Shown piece by piece: positions 26,644-37,257 of a stretch of DNA of 64,000 nucleotides. The translations under genes were made by a program, and so were the position numbers. Position 1 is the first letter of the stretch, and every line of letters starts with the position of its first letter. Under the pieces are notes generated by a model that was not told the DNA's origin, did no database searches, and saw only the letters and a program-made list of their open reading frames with translations. The stretch lies in contig CAOJUB010000001.1 of the NCBI GenBank assembly GCA_948443805.1, positions 62,001 to 126,000 on the forward strand. Reading direction: 5' to 3'. Origin of the DNA: an uncultured Clostridia bacterium. Lineage in GTDB: Bacteria > Bacillota > Clostridia > Oscillospirales > UBA644.

Positions 26644-28130
26644 GTACGAATGCGGAAGAGATCAGCAGTATCATAAAAGAACAGATCCGCGCCTATCGTT
26701 CCCGGGCGCAGATGACCGAGACCGGCACGGTGATTCTTGTCGGCGACGGAATTGCCCGGGTGTACGGCCTTCGGAACTGTATGGCCAGCGAACTTCTGGA
26801 GTTTGAGGACGGCAGTTTCGGTATGGCGCAGAATTTGGAGGATGAGACCGTTTCCGTCGCGGTCCTCTCGGACCGGAACGATATCCGGGAAGGTTCTCAG
26901 GTAAAGCGTACCGGAAAGGTTCTTTCCGTACCGGTCGGTGAAGCGCTTCTCGGCCGGGTTGTGAACGCCCTGGGGGTTCCGATCGACGGAAAAGGCCCTG
27001 CCGACTGCAAACAGACCCGGCCTGTTGAATCGGAAGCACCGGGAATTATTGAGCGGCAGAGTGTTTCGGTGCCTCTGCAGACGGGAATTAAGGCGATTGA
27101 CGGCATGATCCCGATCGGAAGGGGACAGCGGGAACTGATTATCGGCGACCGCCAGACCGGTAAAACCGAAATCGCCGTGGATACGATTATCAATCAGAAA
27201 AATACCGGCGTTTTGTGTATTTATGTTGCTATCGGCCAGAAAAGCACTTCTGTGGTGCAGCTGGCAAACGAACTTTCCCGCGCGGGCGCCATGGCTTACA
27301 CGATTATTGTTTCTGCCTCTGCTTCGGAAAGCGCGCCGTTGCAGTATATTGCCCCGTATGCGGGCTGCGCGATGGCGGAGTATTTCCGCGAACAGGGAAA
27401 AGACGTTTTGATTATTTACGACGATTTGTCCAAACACGCGGTAGCCTACCGCGCGCTGTCGTTGCTGATCCGTCGTCCTCCCGGCCGTGAAGCCTATCCC
27501 GGCGACGTCTTTTATCTGCATTCCCGCTTATTGGAACGCGCGGCCTGCGTTGCCCCGGAATACGGCGGCGGGTCAATCACGGCGCTTCCGATTATCGAGA
27601 CGCAGGCGGGGGATGTTTCGGCTTATATTCCAACCAATGTGATTTCGATTACCGACGGTCAGATTTTTTTGGAGACCGAACTGTTCCATGCCGGGATCAT
27701 GCCGGCGATCAACCCCGGAATTTCGGTCAGCCGTGTCGGCGGGTCGGCGCAGCTGAAACCGATGAAAAAAGTTTCGGGGGAATTGAAACTTCTTTATTCG
27801 CAGTATCGTGAACTGCAGTCTTTCGCGCAGTTCGGCAGCGATCTCGACGCCGACACCAAAGCGCGGCTTGCTCTGGGCGAACGAATTGTGGAAGTGCTGA
27901 AACAGAAACGGAATGCGCCGGTTTCGGTCGGTTGCCAGGTTGCCATTCTTTATGCGGTAATTCACGGGTATTTGGACAAAGTTCCGGTTGATAAAGTATC
28001 GGATTATGAACAGCGGCTTTATGATAAAATGCAGACCGAACACCACAGTTTGCTAGAACGTTTTGAAGCCGGTTATTTTGAGGAAAGCGACGAGACTGCT
28101 TTGAAACAGGCGCTCGAAGAAATGGAGTGA
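26640..28130 (+). CDS. atpA: ATP synthase F1 subunit alpha
   Basis: 496-residue non-catalytic nucleotide-binding subunit. Walker A is GDRQTGKTE, followed by the family signature around [14 protein letters not shown]. All three domains are present and the length is normal. Located between atpH (4-base overlap) and atpG (4 bases). Confidence 0.98.
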   Translation: MSTNAEEISSIIKEQIRAYRSRAQMTETGTVILVGDGIARVYGLRNCMASELLEFEDGSFGMAQNLEDETVSVAVLSDRNDIREGSQVKRTGKVLSVPVGEALLGRVVNALGVPIDGKGPADCKQTRPVESEAPGIIERQSVSVPLQTGIKAIDGMIPIGRGQRELIIGDRQTGKTEIAVDTIINQKNTGVLCIYVAIGQKSTSVVQLANELSRAGAMAYTIIVSASASESAPLQYIAPYAGCAMAEYFREQGKDVLIIYDDLSKHAVAYRALSLLIRRPPGREAYPGDVFYLHSRLLERAACVAPEYGGGSITALPIIETQAGDVSAYIPTNVISITDGQIFLETELFHAGIMPAINPGISVSRVGGSAQLKPMKKVSGELKLLYSQYRELQSFAQFGSDLDADTKARLALGERIVEVLKQKRNAPVSVGCQVAILYAVIHGYLDKVPVDKVSDYEQRLYDKMQTEHHSLLERFEAGYFEESDETALKQALEEME

Positions 28131-28134
28131 TTGG

Positions 28135-30604
<2,470 letters not shown>

Positions 30605-30615
30605 AATTGATAAAA

Positions 30616-30655
30616 AAACCGTCGGACGGTAAAAGTCCGGCGGTTTTCTTTTTAT
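30616..30655 (+). terminator. intrinsic terminator of the atp operon
   Basis: AAACCGTCGGAC-GGTAAAA-GTCCGGCGGTTTT followed by CTTTTTATT. The stem is GC-rich with one G-T pair. Confidence 0.9.
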
Positions 30656-30747
30656 TATCACTTATTTATTGCCTTTTGCGATCGCTTGGGTTCTCTTTCT
30701 GCAATATGAACGGTGCGGGCGCATTGTTTTCATGCCTTTGAAGTTGT

Positions 30748-31104
30748 TTATTTTACTTTTATATACTGATTTCCGCAGGCTTTGCAGGTGATTTTCATTT
30801 CATAGTGATCTATTTTTTTGTCCAATAAAGTAATGAGCGGCTCATTGTCTTTTGGACAGCATAATCTGTTTTTTACAAGAATCAATTCTTCGGTGCTGTT
30901 TTTTCCCGGTTTGCTGTCTTCAAAATCGAGTAACGCGCTGCCGTGGCTGCCGCAATGGCATTGATAGTTCAGTTCGAGTCTGTCATACGTGGAATAACAC
31001 AAATAACCGATATTTTCATTGCACGTATCGCAGTACATCCATCCGCCATAATTTGTTGCCAGTCTTGTATTTACCAGTTCTTTATTTTTTACGGTTCTTG
31101 CCAT
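30748..31104 (-). CDS. zinc-ribbon protein, unknown function
   Basis: 118 residues. I do not recognise a named family. Cysteine pairs suggest two zinc-binding knuckle sets: MYCDTCNENIGYLC and YQCHCGSHG in the first half, LCCPKDN and ITCKACGNQY in the second. It is basic at both ends, small and without membrane segments, so a nucleic-acid or protein binding role is plausible but unproven. ATG 31104, with AAAGGAAG upstream, is preferred to the track start at 31155, which has no ribosome binding site. The palindromic repeat array lies upstream in the same orientation. Confidence 0.75.
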   Translation of the reverse strand: MARTVKNKELVNTRLATNYGGWMYCDTCNENIGYLCYSTYDRLELNYQCHCGSHGSALLDFEDSKPGKNSTEELILVKNRLCCPKDNEPLITLLDKKIDHYEMKITCKACGNQYIKVK

Positions 31105-31261
31105 GGATTGTCTTCCTTTCTTCAATGGAATCGGGTTGTTTTCCAGCAGGGACATTTTTGCGGTGTGATTTTATATTGCAGCCGTGCTCTGTGCGGAGCG
31201 GCAAGGTCGCAAAGTTGTGCCATACAGGATTTTTCTATACATGCCATGCTGTGCGTTTTTT

Positions 31262-31665
31262 TTAGAACAACTTGTTGTTTTGATAAAACTGTGAATTTTG
31301 CACCGGAAAAAAAGAGGTTATCCGGAACGGAATTTCAACCGAATGGTTGAAACGCTTTTTTCCTAAGAACAGCTTGCTGTTCTTTAGAACAAGCTTGCTG
31401 TTCTTTATTGTACCATGGAGAAAAAATGCTTGCTTGCATGCAAATACTATTTGCATTGGCATTCTTTGCGAGACCGTCAATAGACACAACTGTGCGAAGC
31501 ACAGAGCGGCAACGCCGCTAAATCAATGCAAAGCAATGATTTATGTGTCTATTATACCATGAATTTCGCACCGGAAAAACACCGGCGGCGCAACGCGCTG
31601 TTCGGCTGGATAGCCGAAAGATTTTTTTCCTAAGAACAGTTTACTGTTCTTTATTATACCATATT
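31262..31665 (-). repeat. dispersed structured repeat array, minus-strand copy
   Basis: Read on the minus strand: ATGGTATAATAAAGAACAG-TAAA-CTGTTCTT, AGGAAAAAA, hairpin TTCGGCT..AGCCGAA, a TTTTTCCGGTGCGAAATTCA box, GGTATAAT, the cloverleaf module (31479-31553), linker TTGACGGTCTCGC, a long hairpin with inner stem ATGCAAAT..ATTTGCAT, CATGGTACAATAAAGAACAG with two GAACAG/CTGTTC hairpins, AGGAAAAAA, hairpin TTTCAACC..GGTTGAAA, and a second TTTTTTCCGGTGCAAAATTCA box. The first and last halves are therefore related copies flanking the cloverleaf. Confidence 0.8.
31479..31553 (-). repeat. cloverleaf module within the array
   Basis: An outer perfect 10-bp stem (AATAGACACA with TGTGTCTATT) encloses three perfect or near-perfect hairpins: CTGTGC-GAA-GCACAG, AGCGGC-AAC-GCCGCT, and AAATCA..TGATTT. 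It is a four-way junction of 75 bases on either strand. Two of the arms and the outer stem differ from the copy at 23287 but stay paired. Confidence 0.85.
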
Positions 31666-31757
31666 TTTTCTCGCTTGTAAATATTTCCGGGGAAATGATC
31701 TTTCCTTGTTTTTCGTCTGAATTTTTCGACATTTTTCTGAATTTGTTTTTTCCCCTC

Positions 31758-31787
31758 TTGAACCGTAATAACCGGCAGGTTTATAAT
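31758..31787 (+). promoter_or_regulatory. promoter for the MATE gene
   Basis: TTGAAC and TATAAT with an 18-base spacer, about 80 bases before the MATE start. Confidence 0.5.
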
Positions 31788-31867
31788 AATAAGGTAATTT
31801 TCGTTTTTTCGGCGGTAAATTTCTGTATGATGTCGGCGGAAAGGCAAGGCGGTTGGGAGATGGTTTC

Positions 31868-33235
31868 ATGGAAAAAAATTTGACTTCGGGCAGCGTGCTG
31901 AAAAATATTCTTTCTTTTTCTTTGCCGTATTTGCTTTCGTTTTTCCTTCAGACGCTGTATGGTATGGCCGATTTATGGATTGTCGGCCAATTTAACGGAA
32001 CGGAAAGCATTACCGCCGTTTCAATCGGCAGCCAGGTTATGCATATGCTGACGGTGATGATCGTCGGACTGGCGATGGGCGCTACGGTGACGATCGGGCA
32101 GGCGGTCGGGGCCAGGCAGAAAGAAAAGATCTCCCGTGCGGTGGGAAATACCGCCACCTTATTTTTGCTCGGTTCTTTTGTCGTTACGGTTATTTTGGCG
32201 GTCCTTGTCCGGCCGATTGTCTCGCTGATTTCTACGCCGGCCGAGGCGGTGGAAGGCACGGTGCGTTATCTGACGATTTGTTTTATCGGTATTCCCTTTA
32301 TTACGGCGTATAATATCATCAGCTCGGTGTTCCGCGGGCTCGGCGATTCCCGCAGCCCGCTCTGCTTTATTGCCGTTGCCTGCGCCTGCAATATCGGGTT
32401 TGACCTGTTGTTTATCGGCCCGATGAAAATGGGCTCGGCGGGAGCGGCTCTCGGTACGGTTCTGGCGCAGACGGTCAGCGTGTTTATCGCGCTGGCAGTT
32501 ATTGCAAAAAAGAAAATGGGGATTTCTCTGAAAAAAGAAGATTTCAGGCTTCAAAAGGAGACGGTCGGTTCGATTTTGAAAATCGGCTTTCCTGTTTGCC
32601 TTCAGGACGGTTTTATTCAGGTTTCGTTTCTGATTATTACGGTTATCGCCAATTGCCGCGGCTTAAATGACGCTGCCGCGGTGGGAATCGTTGAAAAAAT
32701 CATCGGTTTTCTGTTTCTGATTCCTTCTACTATGCTTTCTACTGTTTCAGCCCTTGCCGCGCAGAATATCGGCGCCCGGCAGGTTCGCCGCGCCCGGCAG
32801 ACACTGTTGGATTCGGTCGTCATTGCCGTGTTTTTCGGCGTGATCTTTTCCTGTGCCGTCCAGTTTTTTGCTCCGCAGATCGTCGGTATTTTTGAAAAAA
32901 ATGAAACGGTGATCCGGCTTGGCAGCCAATATCTGAAAAGCTATGTGTGGGACTGCGTTTTTGCCGGCGTTCATTTCTGCTTCAGCGGATATTTTTGCGC
33001 GATCGGCCGTTCGGGGCTTTCGTTTCTCCATAACGTGCTGTCGATCGTCCTTGTCCGGGTTCCGTTTGCTTACCTGGCTTCGGCCTGCTTTGCCGACACG
33101 CTTTTCCCTATGGGGCTTGCCGCGCCGGGCGGTTCGCTGCTTTCGGTGGTTGTCTGCGTGATTGCCTACGCCGTTATTTCGCGGCGCGTTTCCGGCGATT
33201 CCTTGACAAGGACGGGCGCTTCTGATATACTATAA
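31868..33235 (+). CDS. MATE-family efflux transporter (first of two)
   Basis: 455-residue inner-membrane protein with twelve predicted helices in two bundles. The family opening (ILSFSLPYLLSFFLQTLYGMADL then WIVGQF) and the ALAAQNIGARQ segment of the second half are clear. MATE proteins expel cationic drugs or metabolites in exchange for sodium or protons; the substrate is not readable. ATG 31868, with GGGAG upstream, is chosen over the track start at 31853. The promoter of the next gene lies inside its last 33 bases. Confidence 0.92.
   Translation: MEKNLTSGSVLKNILSFSLPYLLSFFLQTLYGMADLWIVGQFNGTESITAVSIGSQVMHMLTVMIVGLAMGATVTIGQAVGARQKEKISRAVGNTATLFLLGSFVVTVILAVLVRPIVSLISTPAEAVEGTVRYLTICFIGIPFITAYNIISSVFRGLGDSRSPLCFIAVACACNIGFDLLFIGPMKMGSAGAALGTVLAQTVSVFIALAVIAKKKMGISLKKEDFRLQKETVGSILKIGFPVCLQDGFIQVSFLIITVIANCRGLNDAAAVGIVEKIIGFLFLIPSTMLSTVSALAAQNIGARQVRRARQTLLDSVVIAVFFGVIFSCAVQFFAPQIVGIFEKNETVIRLGSQYLKSYVWDCVFAGVHFCFSGYFCAIGRSGLSFLHNVLSIVLVRVPFAYLASACFADTLFPMGLAAPGGSLLSVVVCVIAYAVISRRVSGDSLTRTGASDIL
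33203..33231 (+). promoter_or_regulatory. strong sigma-A promoter for the LRR-dockerin gene
   Basis: TTGACA and TATACT with a 17-base spacer, located inside the 3' end of the MATE gene. TGATATACTATA is identical to the promoter at 17687. Confidence 0.85.
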
Positions 33236-33268
33236 GAATAGAAAAGACTGTATGGAAGGAGATTTTTT

Positions 33269-35092
33269 ATGCATCATTCATCCTGTCAATCCGGAAATAA
33301 AAGTTCAGAAGGCCTGAAACCAAAGAGCTTCCGGCCAAAACGCCGGCATTCTTTTTTTGCGCTTCTGCTGGCTGCGGTGCTGTTCGTCGGGCTTCTGCCG
33401 ACGGTTTCGCTGCCGATCACGGCGGCTTCTCCGGCGGCGGATTTCGAGTTTGACGAATCGATCGGCATGATTACAAAATATACCGGTTCAGCAACCAATG
33501 TTGTGATCCCGGAAACAATCAACGGGGTGACGGTTACGGCGATCGGTATGGAGGCTTTTGCCGGCTGTTCTTGGCTGACCAGCGTTTCGATTCCGAACAG
33601 TGTTGTGACAATTGGCGGTGCGACTTTTTCTGGTTGTTCTTCGCTGACCAGCGTTGCTATTCCGGACAGCGTGACGGCAATCGGTGTGGCGGCTTTTGCC
33701 GGCTGTTCCTCGCTGACCAGCGTGACGATTCCGGAACATGTGACGGAAATTCGATATGCGGCTTTTAGCCGCTGTTCTTCTTTAGTGGAGATTCGGGTGG
33801 CGGAAAACAATCCGGCGTATTGTTCTGTCGACGGCGTTTTGTTTTCGAAGGATCAGAAAATGATTTGTAGCTATCCGGCAGGACGTTCGCAAAAAAACTA
33901 TGCGATTCCGGCTGGTGTGTCGGACATCTGCTATGAGGCTTTTGCCGGTTGTTCCGCGCTGACAAGCATTACGATTCCGGAAGGTGTGACAGGAATCGAA
34001 TATCAGGCTTTTGCCGGCTGTTTGTCCTTGACAAGCGTAACCATTCCGGAAAGTGTGACGGCAATTGGCGGCGGGGTTTTTTATTCCTGTTCTTCGTTAT
34101 CAGAGATTCGGGTAGCGGAAAATAATCCGGCGTATTGCTCTGTTGACGGCGTTCTGTTTTCGAAGGATCAGAAAACGATTTACACCTACCCGGCTGGACG
34201 TTCCGAAAAAAACTATGTGATTCCGAACTCTGTGCAATACATAGCCGCTTGGGCTTTTCAGGGCTGTTCCTCGCTGACCGGTGTGACAATTCCGAATGGT
34301 GTAGCCGAGATCGGCAATGGGGTTTTTTCCGACTGTTCTTCGTTAGCAGAGATTCGGGTCGAGGAAAGCAATCCGGCATATTGTTCTGTCGGCGGCGTTC
34401 TGTTTTCGAAGGATCAGACAACAATTTACAGCTATCCGGCCGGCCGTACCTCAAAAAGTTATACGATTCCAGACAGTGTGCAATATATCGCCGCTTTTGC
34501 TTTTCAGGGGTGTTCTTCGCTGACCAGTTTGACGATTCCGGTTCGTGTGAAAAATATCGGCTATAAAGCTTTTTCTCAGTGTTCTTCGCTGACCAGTTTG
34601 ACGATTCCGGACGATGTGCAGTCTGTTGCTGATCTGGCTTTTTCCGGCTGTGACGCCCTGTCAAGCTTGCATGTCCAGGACAGCGAGGGGCGGATTCTTC
34701 TTTCCTTCTTGGTATCGATGAATAATCTTTTCTTTCCGGGGACAGGGGAGAAAGAGACGGATATTCAAATCCTTTATTCCGGTACCAGGGAAGCATGGAA
34801 TTCGATTCCTATTGGGTACGGTTATCTTCGGGATTATTTAACCGCAAGAGTCGTTTTTATTTCTTCTGAGGTTTTTATCTGGGGCGATGTGGACGGAAAC
34901 GGCAAAGTAGAAACGAAGGACAAGGTTTTGATTTCCCGGTATCTGGCAAAATGGACGATGAACGGCGGTTTCAATCAGGCAGCGGCCGATTTCAATAAAG
35001 ACGGCGACGTTACCTCGGCCGAAGCGGTTGTTTTAGCGCGCTATCTGGCCAAATGGACCAATCTGCCGTATCCGGTTGGACAGCTGGCATAA
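33269..35092 (+). CDS. secreted LRR_5 (BspA-type) protein with C-terminal dockerin
   Basis: 607 residues. A basic N-terminus (FRPKRRH) and one hydrophobic segment (FFALLLAAVLFVGLLP) form a signal peptide. Residues about 50-480 are LRR_5 repeats of the pattern SVTIPESVTAIG..F..CSSL. Three longer units contain the same insertion, roughly NPAYCSVDGVLFSKDQ then a TIYSYPAGR-like segment. The end has two calcium loops of a dockerin, DVDGNGKVETKD and DFNKDGDVTSAE, each followed by the helix LISRYLAKW or LARYLAKW. A surface-binding module delivered to a cohesin scaffold is the likely role. ATG 33269 has AAGGAGA upstream. Confidence 0.88.
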   Translation: MHHSSCQSGNKSSEGLKPKSFRPKRRHSFFALLLAAVLFVGLLPTVSLPITAASPAADFEFDESIGMITKYTGSATNVVIPETINGVTVTAIGMEAFAGCSWLTSVSIPNSVVTIGGATFSGCSSLTSVAIPDSVTAIGVAAFAGCSSLTSVTIPEHVTEIRYAAFSRCSSLVEIRVAENNPAYCSVDGVLFSKDQKMICSYPAGRSQKNYAIPAGVSDICYEAFAGCSALTSITIPEGVTGIEYQAFAGCLSLTSVTIPESVTAIGGGVFYSCSSLSEIRVAENNPAYCSVDGVLFSKDQKTIYTYPAGRSEKNYVIPNSVQYIAAWAFQGCSSLTGVTIPNGVAEIGNGVFSDCSSLAEIRVEESNPAYCSVGGVLFSKDQTTIYSYPAGRTSKSYTIPDSVQYIAAFAFQGCSSLTSLTIPVRVKNIGYKAFSQCSSLTSLTIPDDVQSVADLAFSGCDALSSLHVQDSEGRILLSFLVSMNNLFFPGTGEKETDIQILYSGTREAWNSIPIGYGYLRDYLTARVVFISSEVFIWGDVDGNGKVETKDKVLISRYLAKWTMNGGFNQAAADFNKDGDVTSAEAVVLARYLAKWTNLPYPVGQLA

Positions 35093-35110
35093 AATGTTGA
35101 ATAACAGGAA

Positions 35111-35148
35111 AAACCTGAGAAAACGGTGTGTTTTCTCAGGTTTTTTGC
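35111..35148. terminator. bidirectional intrinsic terminator
   Basis: AAACCTGAGAAAA-CGGTGTG-TTTTCTCAGGTTT followed by TTTGC. It lies between the convergent LRR-dockerin and TVP38-like genes and can serve both. Confidence 0.9.
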
Positions 35149-35177
35149 TGTATAAAAAACGGCGTTTTCGTTGTTTT

Positions 35178-35882
35178 TTAAGCTTCCGGTGGAATGTCTT
35201 TGCCGTTCCGTTCTTTTTTCCCGATCCATTTGTTGTGAATGAAAATGCCGGCAAGCGCGATCAGGCCGGTAAGCGCGAAAATCAACACCGAATCCCAGAA
35301 TTTTCCGGCAGAAAGGTTTTCTCCCGCCCAGGTGCTGGTTACCAAGCTCGGGATGCGGGCAAAGGTGGCAATCAGAAAAAACTGTAGCGGCTTGATTTTG
35401 GTGAAGGGGCAAAGATAAACCAGCACGTCTTTGGGTACGCCGGGAATGAAAAAGAGAAGAAAAATCAGATAGGCAACGTTTTTTTCCTTGAACAGAAACG
35501 CATATTTGGCGGATTCCTCTTTTTTAATCATCTTGTCGATCGATTTCCGGCCAAGGCGGCGGACAGTAAAATAAATGATGACCGTGGCGATCAGAATTCC
35601 GGCCAGGCAAAGCGCCAAACCGCCCCAGGTGCCGTACATAACGCCGGCGATAATTTCAATCGGTTCTCCGGGGATGACGGCAATAATAATCTGTAAAATC
35701 TGAACTAGCAGCAGCGCGATCGGCCCCCAGAAACCGAGTTGATCAATTTTTTGCGCAAAGGCCTGCCGGGCTTCTTCTTCGCGAAGGGACAGAACCATTG
35801 GCATCAGGAGAACCGTTAAAGCGATAATCGCCGCGGCGGCAAGAAGGATCAGGATGATTTTTCCTGCTTTTTTTCGATTCAT
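35178..35882 (-). CDS. TVP38/TMEM64 (VTT-domain) membrane protein
   Basis: 234-residue protein with about six hydrophobic segments and the VTT/DedA-like core: GEPIEIIAGVMYGTWGG, then FFIPGVPKDVLVYLCPFT and ARIPSLVTSTWAG. DedA-superfamily members are linked to lipid carrier flipping and membrane homeostasis; the exact role of this branch is unknown. ATG 35882 follows AAAGGA, and the track start at 35900 sits before that site. It is transcribed alone from a consensus promoter, divergently from ctsR. Confidence 0.9.
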   Translation of the reverse strand: MNRKKAGKIILILLAAAAIIALTVLLMPMVLSLREEEARQAFAQKIDQLGFWGPIALLLVQILQIIIAVIPGEPIEIIAGVMYGTWGGLALCLAGILIATVIIYFTVRRLGRKSIDKMIKKEESAKYAFLFKEKNVAYLIFLLFFIPGVPKDVLVYLCPFTKIKPLQFFLIATFARIPSLVTSTWAGENLSAGKFWDSVLIFALTGLIALAGIFIHNKWIGKKERNGKDIPPEA

Positions 35883-35927
35883 TTTCTTTTCCTTTCCCAT
35901 TGTGTGTGTTTTTTGTATGATTTCTAT

Positions 35928-35956
35928 AGTATAGCAAAAAAAGACAGTCTTGTCAA
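35928..35956 (-). promoter_or_regulatory. consensus promoter of the TVP38-like gene
   Basis: On the minus strand TTGACA and TATACT are 17 bases apart. Confidence 0.85.
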
Positions 35957-36094
35957 GCCTTTACAGATAACAATGAATAGATGAAAAGGAGAGAAAAACA
36001 GAGAAAAACGATAAAAAAATAAGAAAAAATGTGATAATAAATAAAAAATAAGTATTTTTCGCTTAAAAAAATAAAAAAACCGTTATTTCTGAAT

Positions 36095-36123
36095 TTGCAT
36101 TTTTCTTTTTATCGGGCTATAAT
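36095..36123 (+). promoter_or_regulatory. promoter of the ctsR-mcsA-mcsB-clpC operon
   Basis: TTGCAT and TATAAT with a 17-base spacer. The predicted transcription start falls in the CtsR boxes just downstream. Confidence 0.75.
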
Positions 36124-36125
36124 AA

Positions 36126-36167
36126 AGTCAAACAAAGGTCAAAGATAGTCAAAATCAAATTTTGACC
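36126..36167 (+). promoter_or_regulatory. CtsR operator cluster
   Basis: GGTCAAA-GAT-AGTCAAA (36137-36153) matches the CtsR tandem heptad consensus exactly, including the three-base spacer with a central A. A further AGTCAAA lies four bases upstream (36126-36132) and an inverted copy, TTTGACC, follows at 36161-36167. The position right after the -10 box fits repression and autoregulation. Confidence 0.9.
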
Positions 36168-36196
36168 TGATTCGACAGAAAGGAGTGTTTTCCGCA

Positions 36197-36655
36197 ATGA
36201 AGTCGAGCGATATGATTACCGCTTTCCTGATGGAAATGCTGGAAAACGGCGACGGAAACCTGGAAATCCGGCGGAATGAACTGGCGCAGCATTTTAACGT
36301 GGTACCCAGCCAGATCAATTATGTGATTTCCTCACGTTTTACGCCGGAGTTGGGTTTTTTGATCGAAAGCCGGCGCGGCGGCGGCGGATATATTAAAATC
36401 AGCCGCGTGCAGGATGATTCAGCGGCGGATCTAATGCATATAATCAATACGATCGGAGATTCGATCAATGCCTTTGACGCGCGTATATTTTTGAGGAATA
36501 TGGAGGAGAATTCTTATATCTCCGGCCAGACGCACGCGCTGATCCGCGCGGCGACGACCGATAAAGCCTATGCTTGCGTTTCGCCTGCGGCGCGTGACAG
36601 GCTACGGGCTTCAATTATTAAAAACATGCTCCTTGCGCTTGCGGTGGCAAAATAG
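36197..36655 (+). CDS. ctsR: CtsR, repressor of class III heat-shock genes
   Basis: 152-residue winged-helix repressor. RNELAQHFNVVPSQINYVIS is the DNA-binding helix pair, and RRGGGGYIKI is the glycine-rich wing that senses temperature in the Bacillus protein. The C-terminal helical dimer domain follows. ATG 36197 is used; the GTG at 36185 lies inside the ribosome binding site AGGAG. It binds the boxes directly upstream and is inactivated in Firmicutes through the McsA/McsB pair encoded next. Confidence 0.96.
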   Translation: MKSSDMITAFLMEMLENGDGNLEIRRNELAQHFNVVPSQINYVISSRFTPELGFLIESRRGGGGYIKISRVQDDSAADLMHIINTIGDSINAFDARIFLRNMEENSYISGQTHALIRAATTDKAYACVSPAARDRLRASIIKNMLLALAVAK

Positions 36656-36711
36656 AACAGCGGCGGAAACGCCGGCGCACAGAAAGAAACTGAAAGAAAG
36701 GAATGATGGAT

Positions 36712-37212
36712 ATGCTGTGTGAGAACTGCAAAAAAAACCAAGCGACTACTTATTTTAAACAAACTGTGAACGGGAAAACCAACGAAATTTTTCTTTGTTC
36801 GGAATGCGCGGCGAAGGCTGGGCTTTCATCTCCTGCCCCGGCGGCGTTCAGTCTGGACGATTTTTTACTGAATCTGCTCGGCGGGCGGACGGCGCAGAGT
36901 GAAAAAAAGGTCTGTCCGGTCTGCGGGATTTCCGAACGGGAGGTTCTTGACAGCGGCCGGGTCGGCTGCGGAAACTGTTATCAGGAGTTTTCGGGACGGC
37001 TGGTTCCCTTTATCGAAAAGGTTCACGGCAACAAAACGCATGTTGGAAAACGACCGAAAAACCGTGCGGCCGAGATTTCTGAGCAAAAGCCTGTCGATCC
37101 GCTTCTTTCTCTGAAAGAAAAGCTGGCGGCGGCGATTAAGGCGGAAAAGTTTGAAGAGGCCGCGGTACTGCGGGATCAGATCCGGGATTATGAACAAAAA
37201 GAACAACAGTAG
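36712..37212 (+). CDS. mcsA: McsA, zinc-binding activator of McsB
   Basis: 166 residues. Two zinc-knuckle pairs (LCENCKKN with LCSECAAK, then CPVCGIS with GCGNCYQEF) are followed by a C-terminal UVR motif (LAAAIKAEKFEEAAVLRDQI), which is the ClpC/McsB contact type. It activates the arginine kinase McsB and takes part in metal and heat stress signalling. Three in-frame ATGs lie within nine bases; 36712 has the best distance from AAAGGA. Confidence 0.94.
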   Translation: MLCENCKKNQATTYFKQTVNGKTNEIFLCSECAAKAGLSSPAPAAFSLDDFLLNLLGGRTAQSEKKVCPVCGISEREVLDSGRVGCGNCYQEFSGRLVPFIEKVHGNKTHVGKRPKNRAAEISEQKPVDPLLSLKEKLAAAIKAEKFEEAAVLRDQIRDYEQKEQQ

Positions 37213-37257
37213 ATTTGCTGTAAAAATGGGTCATGGAACAAGAAAGGGAGGAAGACT

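Larger units (their letters stand above)
31105..31867. other. 763-base intergenic region with palindromic repeat array
   Basis: Between the divergent zinc-ribbon and MATE genes. The part from about 31262 to 31665 is a minus-strand array of hairpin modules; 31670-31760 is A/T-rich; the MATE promoter lies at 31758-31787. The five short ORFs of the track here (60-75 codons) have no ribosome binding sites and are rejected as genes. Confidence 0.7.
35883..36196. other. A/T-rich divergent control region between the TVP38-like gene and ctsR
   Basis: This 314-base region holds the minus-strand promoter of the TVP38-like gene, about 110 bases of very A-rich sequence (35980-36090), the ctsR promoter and the CtsR boxes. 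No gene is supported. Confidence 0.65.

Noticed and set aside
26568-27521. 317-codon minus-strand frame
   Set aside because: Antisense shadow of atpA and the end of atpH, which are certain genes.
31479-31553. Transfer RNA gene
   Set aside because: The fold is a four-arm cloverleaf, but there is no anticodon-loop geometry, no T-loop GTTCGAATC-like motif and no CCA end, and the arms are simple palindromes with three-base loops.
31262-31732. Possible CRISPR array
   Set aside because: Short repeats are present, but they are palindromic modules of different kinds without regular spacing or unique spacers of constant length, and no cas genes are in the window.
31262-31732. Small ORFs sharing KNSKLFLGKK as genes for a repeated peptide
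   Set aside because: The shared peptide follows from the shared hairpin DNA; no ribosome binding sites, and the stems force the sequence.
33969-34796. 275-codon open frame on the minus strand
   Set aside because: It runs antisense through the LRR-dockerin gene; the repetitive DNA keeps the opposite frame open. No ribosome binding site, and the translation has no domain-like character.
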